Below are positions 1 to 12,453 of a stretch of DNA of 64,000 bases, in pieces. The translations under genes and the position numbers were made by a program. Below the pieces are notes generated by a model. The model was given only the letters and a program-made list of their open reading frames with translations, was not told the origin of the DNA and did not search any database. Within the stretch, counting starts at the first letter, position 1. Each line of letters starts with the position of its first letter. Origin of the DNA: Stercorarius parasiticus (Eukaryota; Chordata; Aves; Charadriiformes; Stercorariidae); the NCBI GenBank assembly GCA_013396915.1, contig VWZL01004638.1, forward strand, positions 1,145,272-1,209,271, in the 5' to 3' direction.

Positions 1-3000
1 GGTTTGTTTTCCCTACAAAACCTCCAACTTCACTGACTTTTCTTTATGAAACCTGCTAAAATCAGTCCACTAGGCATACAAATAGAAAGTTAGGCTCATA
101 AATTTCAGACTTTGGGACTGCTATTTTTTAAATCCTATTTTTATTTTAGCAAAGCAACACCAGCTTCAGAAAATTATTCAGAAAGTCAGCAAAGAACACA
201 GCAAGTAAAAGCTCAAGTATGAAACACGCGTAGTCTGTTCTTTGAGCTCTGCGAACGGGTAGAAGTGAGCTACCCAAACATCCATTCTCATAACTGAAAG
301 TCACAGAAGAACTACAAATTCAAAGTACATTCACATGAGGTTGGTGTTGAGAGGTACATTTTTATTTTGCAGTTCCTGACAGATTACTTAAATCTTGTAT
401 TACACAGTCCAATGTACTCATTGCAGTTTCTCACTTTGACCTCAATTAAAAAGACTGAATATTTAAAAGGACGTGAAGAAGTAAAAATACAAAATAACCA
501 ATCCTGCCCCCTTAACATGGATGAAAAAGCTAAAGGATAACTAAAAAATTAGTTATGAATTGGTAAAAATAGTGACGCATCCTCATTATTACTGAACAAA
601 TAGACCTTTTCAAAAACAGTTTATCTGTAAATATCCCACATCAAAATAAAGAAGATGTATTTTTCTACACACTATTTTTTTTTTAATTTATTTTTAGAGA
701 AAGCACCTGTAAGAATCAGTCTCTTCTGCTCTTTCTGTACTGAACTTTTGCAAGAACCTTCTAGGAACAGCAGTGGGAATATTCAGTTAGTGACCAATGC
801 TTTCCAACTGAAATGAAGCAACTCAAAGATAAAATACTGCCTTCCTGATTTTTTACCACTACAGTGAGCTTTTACTGGAAATTTCATTACTGCACAGGGT
901 GAGGGCAAGAATTCAAAACCTTTACTCAGAGCGGATATTGCTTTACACATTCCACAGCTTGGTCTTTGAAATACCCATTTTTACTCTTGTGTAAATCCAA
1001 CAGTTAGTTGCTTTTTACTATGGGTAATGACATCAGATTGAGAATGAGAGATCAGTGTTTTAAGGAGAAAGGTGCTGTTCTTAATTCCATTAATATAAAC
1101 TATATAAGAAGTGAAAACCTATTTACTTAAAGAACAATACCTTTTCCCTGTGAACTAAGCAGTGAATATATTTTTAGTTTTACGATGAGATATCTTGCAT
1201 TATTCCAAAGTAAGCCTAAATAAAATGTAAGAAACTGCAATACAAACAGGAGATGTAATCACAGCAAATAACAAATCTCCTCCGGAAAAGGATACCTTTT
1301 TTTAATGGAGAATAGTTAAATTAGTCACAGTTTATTCCAGTGAAGAATTCCAGATTTCAGTTTTTGCGACATCGATGTCAAATACCTATTTTGCTGAGGA
1401 ATCACCATCACCTTTGATTACTACTTTATTGGAAATTTTATTTCCTATTTCGGGTCCCTTTATCTTCTGTGATCCTAAGCGCACTGCCTAGTCTGAAAGT
1501 TCACCAGGCAGACTCATTCTTTTCTTACTAACACACCCTTTGTGTCTGCTGGGTTTATAGATTTCATGCCTATTTGTGTGAGGTTAAGATGGGTTGCTTC
1601 AGATTTTATGGAGACAGCCAAGCGAAGTTCCACACAAGTGGCCAGATGGGCTTAAACATATAAAATATACTGTGACCAATGAATTAAATCTCTCACTCTC
1701 TATCTCATCTTTTGTCTCTTTGCAGCTGAGGCCATATTAAGACATGAAAACTTGCATCATCAGTCTCTTTTCAAAAAGAGAGTAAGCCTGCTATTTCTAT
1801 ATTTTTAAACAGCTACACCACCTCGTACATCTTAATGGAATAGAACAAAAGATTTCCAGAGAACCTATGGTCCTGAATAAATTTAGAAGAGTGATAAATA
1901 TTTTTTTTTCTAATCCTTTAAATATATATATTTAAAACAATAAATCCAGGGGTAAAAAATAATCACAAACGCAAAAGCCAAATATGCATTTTTTTTTAAA
2001 CGTCAGCAGTTCAGCCACAGAGGAAGACAGTACTTTTATATACACAAACATTTTGCATTGCTCAGTCAATGCATGTCTGAAGATTACAAAATGCTGAAGA
2101 ATCTCTTTGAACATGTATTGTTCTAATTTTTAATTGAGATTCATTTCAGTGTGTCATTTTGCTAGCCATTGCAAGCATAAGAGCAGCATAATAACATATT
2201 TGCTTTTAAGAAACTAGGCTTATGGCACCTTGTACATTGATGGACTGTTAGAGGCATTACATTAAATTAGCTGGTATATATTTGCACGCATGGTGAAAAG
2301 AAAAATGCATATGTGTTCCTGTACGGTCATATAAACAGCATCACAGAAAAGAAGATAGAAGGGCTCTCAAGAGACTACATTTGACCCATGTTCTGCTGCT
2401 GTTATAATTCAAAAACAGAAAGTAAGCTAAACATAAAGCAAAGGAAACAAAATCTAGTGAACCCCTTATTTCTAAAAATTTCCAGGAACATTATCTTGGA
2501 AGCCTTTCTTTGCAAAGGGCAACTTCCCTCTCCATAACAGTCCTATGAGATCCTGAAGGATCAGTCAGGAGAAAAAGCTCTTTAGCTAAAGAAAAGTACT
2601 TTTTCTTCATCCCAGGAAATTTCTGGAAGCTTTGACTGAGATATAAACAGTTCATAATCAACATTCCTGTTCCTGCTTGTGCTCCTCGGGGAGACGTGCC
2701 AAAATAATAAGTGAACATAAACATTCTACGGCAAAGCACATCTTACTGCCAGAGCAGCAGCCGCAGCATTTAATGTACTTGAAAATGCCTCAGAGTTGTT
2801 AGAGCAGGCTGATCCCTCAACTCCCTGAAACCAGCATATTATCACAGTGACTCATCCCTTCTTCTTCTTCTACCCCAAGATAAGAGCCTTCTTTTTAATC
2901 ACAGATAATGTTGCTATGGCTATTGCTCACAAGCTACTCGATTTGACTGTCTTGAAGCTCCAAGTTTCAAACTACAGTGAAAACTAATTAGAATTTACAT

Positions 3001-6000
3001 CAAGAAGAACTGGGACCTCTAATTCTCTACTGTTAAATATTCATATAAATAACAATAATGTAGAAACTAACATTTAAGTTGCTAAATGTTAAATAAAAGA
3101 TTAAGATACAATTAAGACTGGAATGCCAAAGATTCGAAAAAGACAGGAAATTCCAGGTTCACAGGTGTGCAGGCAACCTTAACTTTGCTGTGTCCATGTA
3201 CAACCTATGGAATGGTACTTTTCCATATGCCTGTCTCATTTAGTTTACAAAATGTACAAACAGTAAGTAGGAAGATCTAAGCTTCATTGACATTGCTAAT
3301 TCTGGCAATTCACAACCTGAAAAACACCTGGAATCAGCAACATAATGTCTGAGTGTTTCCTCAAATATATATGCATGATGCAATCTGAAAATTATTTGCT
3401 AAAATCTAACAAGGTTAAGAATATACTGTTTTGTCTCCTTTGTAGTTACACATGTTTCCAAAATTGAAAAAATACTGGTTTTCCACTTCAACCTTACAAC
3501 ATACAGTTTGAGAAAACGGCATTTAACTGGTTTGGAAGGGTCTGCAGTATGAGAAAAAAATAATTACTTTCCTCGAGTCGTTTGCAGGCCACAAGACAAA
3601 AATATCAACAAAACCCCCTTACAACTATCACACTACAAGTACTTGAAGGGCTGACAGAATAATATGTCTGAAGGCATGCTAGCTAGTTCACAAACTGCAT
3701 CCCCTAAATGAAGCAATTAGAATAATAAAGAGAGATTCAATGAGACTTTCTTGTGTTTTGTACGCTTGAGTCATCCACTGGTTGAATAATGCACTCAACA
3801 CTTAAAATAATTTTGCAGACATCTCTTAATAAATAACTACACACCATATATTCATACAAATGACATGTTTCAGACTAATATTAACTGCAGTTGTGGGGCT
3901 TCTCAGAGCTGATACCCTCTACAAAATATGTTGCAGTATGTTCCAATTTCACTACTTTTTGTCAACAGACATAGGCAATATTGCCAAGCCATCATAGTTA
4001 GTATCCCATCACTGTACAAAAGTTAGGCTAGAGATCAGCAAAACATAATTTGTTGTGATAATTCTCACCTTTATGTATGGAACATTTTTTATAACCAACG
4101 TCCTGAAGTTACATGTCGTGACAAGAAAAAAAGTTCTATCAAAATTCTATGATTTTTTTCTCCACAGTATTATGAGCTCAGTATAGTGAGCTGTGGCTAG
4201 CTCTTACGAAATATGATTTTTTTTTTCCTTAACACCAAAGCTCTTGCAGTCTTTCTTTATGTAAAATATTAACTTTTCTTTTAACACAAACAAACAAATG
4301 GTTTTCCAGCCCTTGGAATTCCACAGAAAGCTTTGAAAGGTCATTCAAAAGCCAAGAGGAAAATTCAGAAGCTCCAGGGGAGTGTTTTAAGATGACACAT
4401 GATTTTTCAGTTGATCTCATGATTTTAAACACCGAAAGGTGATTTTTGAATACCAAGCAAGTATATTGTTGGCTTGTCCCTGGTGACATGGAAAGTCTGG
4501 GGTACCGCAGCTCAGTGAACTGCTTCATGTCAGCTGAGACATGGAAAATGAAAGAGCTTTGAGCTTACAATTTGTACCTCTCTTTGTAACAGGTTAAGTG
4601 TGTGCACAAGGTCAGTTATCACGGCTCAGCTGATGCGTGGGACTACGATTGCACGCCTCAGCTCTCAGAGAACCCAATGTCTCCTGTCCTCCCCTCTTGT
4701 TCTGGAAGGCGGCCCCCGAAAGGTGAAGCTTCCTCCTGTCACACACCTGGCTGAAACTCTGCCCAGGCATTTCTCACAGTCACAAACTTGGGAACACCCC
4801 TCACAGCATGCAGACTCAAAGAGGAGGTGGCTGTACAAGACAGGAGGCCACACTGGGGAAAAAACCCTCTTCTTTGGATGGTCCAGAGCCAGCCACAACC
4901 TGGTCTCACATTTTTGTAAGAAAAACACATTGTAAGGAAACAGATGGTTGATTTTAGTGAAAAGTTCTTTAAAAAAAAAAAAAAGGGTGAGTGAGTATCT
5001 AAATCACATAGCACATGCTGTTTCCACACATGGAATTCTGAATTAGTTCTGAAAAAAAAAGTAAGGATTGTACTAATTCAGATATCAGAAAAAGGTTTCC
5101 TGAAGGAATAGTTGGGCTCAGTGACAGAAATGTAGAAACTTAAAGCTGTCAGTGGCAAACACGCAGTTCCTAGAGCACATACATACAAGGAGTCAGCACT
5201 CTCTCAAACCTTCTAAAAGTAGCATCCTTACTCCTCTTTCCTCCCCCTCCCTGGCCTCCCTTCCCTCTCTCTGTAACCATGTAATTTATTGCTGGTGAAA
5301 AGTGCCAATTGATGACATCAACAAATTAATTTTCTTTCTTCAGAAGAGCTACCAGAAAACTCCAGTGTCTGCTCCACCCCCATGCCGGGAGCACATCCAA
5401 GAACTAAGAATGCAATTCCTGGCGGGGGCTGTAGGAGAACTTGTATCACAGGGTAGAGCTAGTTAAACTGCGGCCATTCTTCTGCCTTGATGGTTGTAGG
5501 GTGATCTGTGCTACTAAAGGGTACTCCTCTTAAATGTAAGTACTAATTTTCAGCAGCCTCCTGCAGTTGCTAAAAGGACTGCAGCACTGTTTAGATATTT
5601 CTTTGCGCTGCTTCTAGTGGCATGGATCTCCACAAGACTCCTGTCTCCAGGTCTTTGCCACGTAACAATCAAATTATGGGATTTTTGCTACACCATATGT
5701 AGATTTGGCCATGCCACTTAATTAGAAGCAAGCAGCAGAGACTATGAAAGGAAACCCCCACCCCAAGGAAATATATGGACTCTACCAGACTTGCACATTT
5801 GAACACCCTCTGAGATGTGCGATTGCTTCATGCTTTCTAACTTAGTGTCAGTAAAGGCCCAGAAGCAGGCAAAAATCTTATCCTGACAGAGTCTCATTTG
5901 CTTCTTTTTCCACTTACCAAAACCCCAAAGTGATTAAGTTCCATTATAAAATTCACCTTCATTTAGCAATCGCTTATCATCAGAGAAAAGGAAAAAAAAA

Positions 6001-7177
6001 AGTGGTTATGAAGTCTTTAGCTTTGAACATCAAGGTTACCCCATTATTTTACACTCATAAGCCTCACTAATTTAAAATTTTCAAAATCTAAGCCATATAG
6101 AACAAACTTGACTTTGACTGGAAAGCTGGTTTTAGAAAGCAGTGAATGGGAGCTGTCTGTAGGAAAAAACAATACAATAAATAACTATGGGGTTTTGCAC
6201 ATATGAATAGAGTATCATATAAACTGTGTGTAATTTTGTCATGAAATCTCTATTACTGTAACTGGGATTCACATGCTTGTGTAAGTTAACTAAGTTAAAG
6301 ATGACCTTCATCTTAATAGCCAAGGAAAATTCCATGTAATTTTCCAGAGAATTTAATAGTTGTTCAGTCTTGTTTTCACATGCAGTAATTACAGATTTTT
6401 AAATAAGAAAGTTAAATAACAAGGAATATCCATTAATGGTACAGAGACAGATGGGACATAAAGTCCAAAGCAACATGCTGAGTTTGCTTTCACAATTATA
6501 TACTGTAAATGATAAAGTATTTTGATACAGGCATACTGGTAAAGCAGCATATGAATATTTAAAGTAAATAACCTTCATCTAACCAGCAGCAAAGATGCAT
6601 TTCTCCCAGATACATGTAGGAGCAATGCCCCCGATCTGTGCTTATGACAGAGATGTTAGGTGTAAATGAAGTTAGGAGGTCAAGATTATTGTAAATCATC
6701 TGTATGCCTCTTTTTCCTGTACTTGGGTTATTTACTAGCTTTCACACATAGTTGATATTTATTGTGCCTAATTTTAGTGTGCTCTTGGATTTTTGCCTCA
6801 ATAAAGTAAGATAAAATCTGATCAAGACAAATTACATCCCTAAACTAAAAGTGAGCCAACATCGAGTGATTCATACTCCCCTACATGTTTTATTACACCA
6901 GTCTTAAGTGTGAAAATTCACTTTGAAAAAAAGTCAATAGCCAAAAACCACTGCTGAATTGGGAGATTAAAAAAACCCGTGTTGTTATAATCCCATCTTT
7001 AGAATGCAGTTCTAAGGCAAGTTTAAAACCAGAAAAGCCAAATGCTGCTATTCCAGAGATCAAGTAACGCTATCTATTTCACTTGTCTTAAAAGTATTTC
7101 TGGTGCCGTAAAAGACAAAAGTAAACAAACAAACAAAAATCATCAAAACCAATAGGTAGGATTACTAGCAGGCTTAC
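1..7177 (-). other. Intron after FN3-3 (3' end outside window)
   Basis: AT-rich intron with many short A and T runs. It holds a C/T-rich tract at 5231-5272, a short CTT run at 2857-2871 and a more GC-rich, CpG-containing patch at about 4593-4915 that looks exon-like on the plus strand (see findings). I see no coding exon of ROBO1 and no recognisable transposon. Confidence 0.85.
5231..5272 (+). repeat. C/T-rich tract
   Basis: 42 bases, all pyrimidine except a GG at 5253-5254. Confidence 0.85.
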
Positions 7178-7349
7178 CTAATTGGATAAACTGGGGATCG
7201 CTTTTCACTCCAGGTCCTGCCCCAGTACTTGCTGCCACTTCCACGCTATATCGAATACCAGGAACTAGGGAGGGGATGACTACAGAAAAGGTGGAACCGT
7301 CAACCGTCTTGTTTATATGGTATCGACTTTCATTGCCAAGACACCAAAC
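7178..7349 (-). CDS. ROBO1: ROBO1 exon: second half of FN3-3
   Basis: 172 nt, entry phase 0, exit phase 1. It reads [20 protein letters not shown], then [18 protein letters not shown] and ends PQFIQL. NES and NKT are possible N-glycosylation sites. The acceptor is cttccctgcag at 7351-7350 and the donor TTAG|gtaagc at 7177. This is the last exon in the window; the juxtamembrane and transmembrane exon should follow but no match was seen down to position 1, so that intron exceeds 7.1 kb. Confidence 0.95.
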
Positions 7350-10300
7350 CTGCAGGGAAGTAAGTGTATGGTACATATAAGTGTTCAAAATTCAAGACCA
7401 AAGGATAAATAGAAGGAAGGATGACACATTCCTTTCTGCTGGATAAAGAAATTTAGAGTTTGTCACTACTCTAACATCTGCAATCATGGGTTGCTGTCCT
7501 AGGCACCGTATGAATACTGAAAAGAGGTATTTCTTGTTCCAAAGAACAGCTCCAACTGCTGAAATTATTTGATGGGTTTACTGTAATTCATTTACAGTTC
7601 AACCAGTGACATCAGTGCTAATAAAACTAAAAGCATTCGTAACACAGAACAAATAAGGGAAGCTCCATAAGCCAAGAATTGTTCACATAAACAAGAAAGA
7701 GCATTCAGTTAAATGAAATTGCAGTTCTCTTCTTCAGGAATCATTTGTCAAGCAAGGCTTTCTTCACTCAAATGCAAGGACAAGTTTTTCATCACATGAC
7801 GTCACAAAGAATCGATGTCATGCTGGAATGCAAACATTACCTTTTTTAAAAAATGGCAGCAAGAGGCAAGGATTGAGTAACATGCCGTCTTCTATTGTGA
7901 GACAATAGCATGATACCAGATCTCATTTTTTGGTTGAGATCAGGACACACGTCTAATGACTTCACCGCTTTATAAATTACATCAGCGGTATTAAATGATC
8001 GGGAGAAACAATATGATAAGATATTTTTATCTCTTTAGGCCTGCACCATTGATATGCTGAATGCTTCTAAGAGTACGGTTGAACTCCCCACTGCTAGTAA
8101 AGGTGAAGCAGCAGCTAATCTAGATGTGCTAAAAAACTGACGAAGCTATGTTGATTTTGTTTTTATTCCCTTTCCACAAATGTATTGTTCTACAATGAAT
8201 AAAGTTAAATTGGTTAAATTCAATATGTTTTCTGTAAACAAGCAAAGTCCCTGAAAGAAGCAGCATTTCTGAACTTGTGCTGATTGTACACAGGAGGGAA
8301 TATTTTACTTTTGACATAGGGAGCTCCTAAAAGATTTAGTACCCAGATAGCTGCTCTTAATCTCTCGTGCAATTCCATCTGGACACTGGAAATTTTATTT
8401 CACCTTCAGCACGCTGTAAGACCCTTTTTCCTTCTCTGGATGTCAAGGACTGAAACAAGACTAGTGGGACACTGTGAGGCTCTGAAATGTATTTTAAGCT
8501 CCTTTGAAATAGAATCCCAACACAGCATATACATAATGGCTGCTACAGAGCAGGTCAGAGCACATGAAGAGAACAGAATCTCCTTTTTATATTCTGATAC
8601 TAAGTAAAGACTGTTTCAGTCAGTAGCAGTAGTATAATTATTAGTAATATTAGTAATATTGCTCTTAAATCCTAAATGATGGTCCATGAAAATGCTCTTA
8701 TTTAAATAAGAACTTGATAAAGTGAGGAACGAAAGATTTAAATCTACATTTCGACTTATATCAATTTTTCACAGAAACTGTTACTGCCACCTTGTACAAT
8801 GGTGTATGTGCAAAGAATAAAAACAATTTATTATGTACTTGTAACTATGCACTACTTATTAGTAAAAATGTTTTGTTCTTAGGTGCTCAAATACATGGAG
8901 AAATTCACAAAATAAGAATGTTAGGTTAAACATCAGGTTATTCAGTACTTGCCATGCTATATTTGATTGTATTCCTAAATAGACAACTGAAAACGAACTT
9001 TTAGAATGTTATGAACGAAGGAGGACTTCACATTATAATAGACACATAAGTGAAGAAAGAATTAGTTTAACGAGATAATTTCTAACTTCATGCCAGGGAA
9101 GGGGGGAATGACTTCTGCTGTGATCTGAATTTCTAGCTTTTTGTGTGTGCTGCTGACACTTCTTCAATTAAAATGGTATCCTCCCTCCTATCTATTTTAT
9201 CTTTTAATTAAAGTAGGTACACTCTTGCCTTAGATCCGAGTTGCTGAGAAAACAAAGAATTCCCCCATGTATGTGTACCTTTTTTTTCTGGGAGAAAACA
9301 TAGGAGACAGGAAAACAAAGAGGAAAGAAAAAAGAGAAAATTTTATAAGACTTCTGTTTGTTTTTTTCTTGTTATTAGTTCTTAGTCTTAAATCACCAGT
9401 TCTGCATTCATTTAGTTTTTAGACAAAAATATTAATTACATATAGCAACTTAAATAGCAATTACATACATATTCATTGTATCTGTTTTCTATCCATGGTG
9501 TAATGCACAAAGGAAAATAATGGCATCTACACAATAAATGCAGATGTGAAACATGCCAGTGTGCCATCTAGTGCTACACAAGCACTACAAGATGCTTGCT
9601 CCTACACCTGGTAGCCTATTACCTCTGAATGCCAAGAGGTATGCTAGGTATTATATCCCCTTGGAAATGTGAATTTCCTGACTTTTATTGGTTTGTCCTT
9701 ACAACCTTATCATTCCTCTGATGCAGTTGCTTGATGGAAATAATTCCACCTCTTCAGCTCAAGGTCTGTCTTTAAATAAAATAACTTTGCAAGTATTTTT
9801 TTTTTCCAATCACATTGTATATCTGAAACTAAGCCATAAACTGATTTTTTTTACCAGTTGACCAGGTTCTGAAAGGCATTTTATTATTCTAAATTGACCA
9901 TGAAGTTCAGTGATCTCTTCCCTTTCCCATTTCTACTGAGAAAAAAAAAAAATAATAGCAGAATGAGTTTTGATGGCTAGGACTATATGTCTATAGCACA
10001 GTGTTTTAATCTGAAAAATAGTCAACACATTCTCATTTGAAAAATTCTCTCAATAATGCGTATTTGCAGGAGAATGAAACCAAAGGTCCTGCCTCTCCGT
10101 GGCTATAAAGCTTACTTGATGTCCACAACTGGACATTTAAAAAGTCTGTAGAGTGCTTAGGAATAATAAGCTTCATTTACTTTACTATGTAAATTATCGC
10201 AAAACCATTTGAACTGAAAATAAATACAGAGTATGTTGCTAAATGAACATCAAATAATAAATATTTTATAATGTACTTCGGGTTGTTAAAAATTAAATAG

Positions 10301-10831
10301 CATAATGAGAACTGTGTTTGTGTGAAAGATAAGAAAAATTTCTATACGCTGAATACATTTTTTATTATACAAGCACATTCTTTACTCGAAAGTTTTCCAT
10401 TTAACTACCCAGTTACGCATAATTTCCTCAGATCTTAACACTGTTAATTATTATCCCTGAGCTTTTCAACTCATTAAGCCTGTTTATATTTACTACTTTG
10501 ACCAATGTCTTTGAGTCACAAAATAGTTCTCAAACAGGTATGGTTCCCTCTGTACTTGTGTGTGCATTTCTCAAGTTACAATGAAGGCAAGAAGGTAGCT
10601 GTTTTAATTAAGAGTGTTGACCCTTTGCTTTGATTTATGGAGGCTGTTTTAATTGCCTTCTACCATCTAGTCAGAATTACTAAATATGGAGCTGGATTCA
10701 AGTAAGTGATTTTCTATCTCATTTGCTCTGATTAACCAGTAGATGGAGCCAAGCATCCACGAACAACCCAAACTGTCACTGCTTGGCCAATATTCCCCCT
10801 CTGCCAGGGGATCAAGGCATGCCAGCAGTAC
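7350..10831 (-). other. Intron within FN3-3
   Basis: 3482 bp, AT-rich. Apart from a short tandem of the 9-mer attagtaat near 8637-8658 I see nothing distinct in it. Confidence 0.85.
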
Positions 10832-10953
10832 CTTATATTCTTGAACCATCCCGTTCTGGTTGTCCTCGGGGGGCGGCTGCCAGGTGACCACAATTGCCGT
10901 CCCGTTCCCATCGTTCTTAGTTACTGAAACACTCTGAGGTGGAGCACTAGGAG
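10832..10953 (-). CDS. ROBO1: ROBO1 exon: first half of FN3-3
   Basis: 122 nt, entry phase 1, exit phase 0. It reads [19 protein letters not shown], then [19 protein letters not shown] and ends EYK. NGT is a possible N-glycosylation site; TW is the FN3 core tryptophan. The acceptor is tccaatcaaacag at 10955-10954, the end of the GC-AG intron. The donor AAG|gtactg at 10831 is weak at +4 to +6; the frame and the next exon (V-W-C-L-G) leave no alternative. Confidence 0.94.
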
Positions 10954-12221
10954 CTGTTTGATTGGAAAGAAGGATTGAAAAGTTAAGTTTGTCACACACA
11001 GAAGTGAGCTTTTTTAAAAGGAGGATGCTTTCTCGGCTGCACAGATCCATTCTTTCATGCCCCACCCTTCACTGAGGGCAGTTCTTGCCCTCAAGATGAT
11101 ACAGAAGAAAAGTGATGTGAACCTGCAACTAGGCTTCTGAGCTCTGCTGCAGTCTCGCTGTGCAGGACAGGAAGTCACACTCATCAGCAGACTCTCCAAA
11201 TGCTGATACCCATTACCTGAATGTCACAGTCTCAAGCACTGAATTCCTCAATGGTCTGAAATCATCTTACCCAGGATCAACAGTCTTGAGAAATAAAGTC
11301 TAGAAATTGGTCACAGTAGAACGCCAAATCTCAGTTCCTCTAGTGTGTAAACAATAATGAGTAATACAAAACTTACTAAAATCAGGACAGAATGTGTTAA
11401 TATTAACACATTTATAATATTAGTTTTTGTTTTGCATTTTAAATAGTCTTTCTAAAAACTGGATGCTTAGCTGATGCTTAGCGTGAATGCAGTTAAGCAC
11501 ACCTTTTGAACCTCTCACAGCAATAAACCAGAGCTACACAGCATTTATAGTGGGGAGGGAAGAGAGAAGGGGAAAGGCTGCACATCCCAACAGAGGCACC
11601 GAAATCCCTATTTAGAGGCACTGGCCATCTTGCATACTCATTATGCCTGAGCAGCAACAAAATGAAAAGCTTCACGAACCTTCTCTTTTTAGCACACGTA
11701 TGAGATGGAAGTACATAATTTAGTTCACTGTGTCTGTTGCCCTCATTCATCTTTTCATTTTGTCTTACTGATTGATCCAGATATAAAAGCCTTCTAAAAA
11801 CGTGGTTTCCATTTCCTCAGCTATCTAGCGCTTTGATGATTTCTGTGGTGTCTGCTATCTACTCAAGATAGTGATTAGCAAGTGCTTGAATCTGACAGAA
11901 GTCACTTGTGACCAGACCATGAACTCAGCAGGGAGGAGCGCACACTGCAGTGAAGATAAAAAGCGCGTTTCCCATTGTGTGTTGGAGGGCATCTTTGCAC
12001 ATCCCGCCCTCTCTGTCTCTCGCGCGTGGTTCTGAATATTTACTTCTGTGTCACCAAACAATTCACATAATGATCAGTCCAACACAGCCTCCTCTGCCGC
12101 AGATTGCTGTTCTCAAACAGCACGCACTTCAAACAAAATCAAATAATGAACATATCAGAGGAAAGCAGGCCAGACTACTACTTCAAAAAGGAAAGATGAA
12201 GACAGTCTGGCTCCTACTTGC
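10954..12221 (-). other. GC-AG intron between FN3-2 and FN3-3
   Basis: 1268 bp. It begins gcaagt and ends acag. Intron type is fixed by reading frame on both sides. Nothing else distinct is seen; open frames overlapping it are unremarkable. Confidence 0.88.
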
Positions 12222-12453
12222 CTTCTTCCAGGGTCTTTGCAAATTTCACTTCGCTATCTGCTCCCTGAAACTCATTAAAAAAAGGGCGGGCCTTGATTTC
12301 GTAGTTTACACCTTTCTTCAGCTCGGGAATGATAACGCTGTTTTTGGTTGGAGTCCTCACTTCAAAGATTAACCACTCTGACTCTCCATAGGACGCTGGC
12401 GTAGGCCGGTACAGAATTTTATATCCTTGAATATACTGGGATTGCTGGTCCAC
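12222..12453 (-). CDS. ROBO1: ROBO1 exon: rest of FN3-2, with a GC donor
   Basis: 232 nt, entry phase 0, exit phase 1. It begins [17 protein letters not shown], passes through [18 protein letters not shown] and [20 protein letters not shown], and ends KTLEE. The acceptor is cttgccag at 12455-12454. The donor is GAAG|gcaagt, so the intron starts with GC (12221-12220). A GT four bases further (12217-12216) would put the next exon out of frame and give a stop at its second full codon, whereas the GC site gives E-E-A-P-S-A-P as known for ROBO1. The rest of the donor is full consensus, as GC donors usually are. Confidence 0.94.

Noticed and set aside
4845..4875. HTGEK in a plus-strand frame, resembling a zinc-finger linker
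   Set aside because: No C2H2 cysteine/histidine pattern lies on either side; a five-residue match is chance.
1..7177. Transmembrane/juxtamembrane ROBO1 exon
   Set aside because: Searched on the minus strand for the expected KQPAFIAG-type and RHRKKR-type coding sequence and not found; it should lie before position 1.
12216..12222. GT donor at 12217-12216 as the true end of the FN3-2 exon
   Set aside because: It shifts the frame into the next exon and gives a stop at its second full codon; the GC donor at 12221 restores the known E-E-A-P-S-A-P reading.
11950..12372. 140-codon plus-strand open frame
   Set aside because: It overlaps the FN3-2 exon on the other strand and is its shadow.
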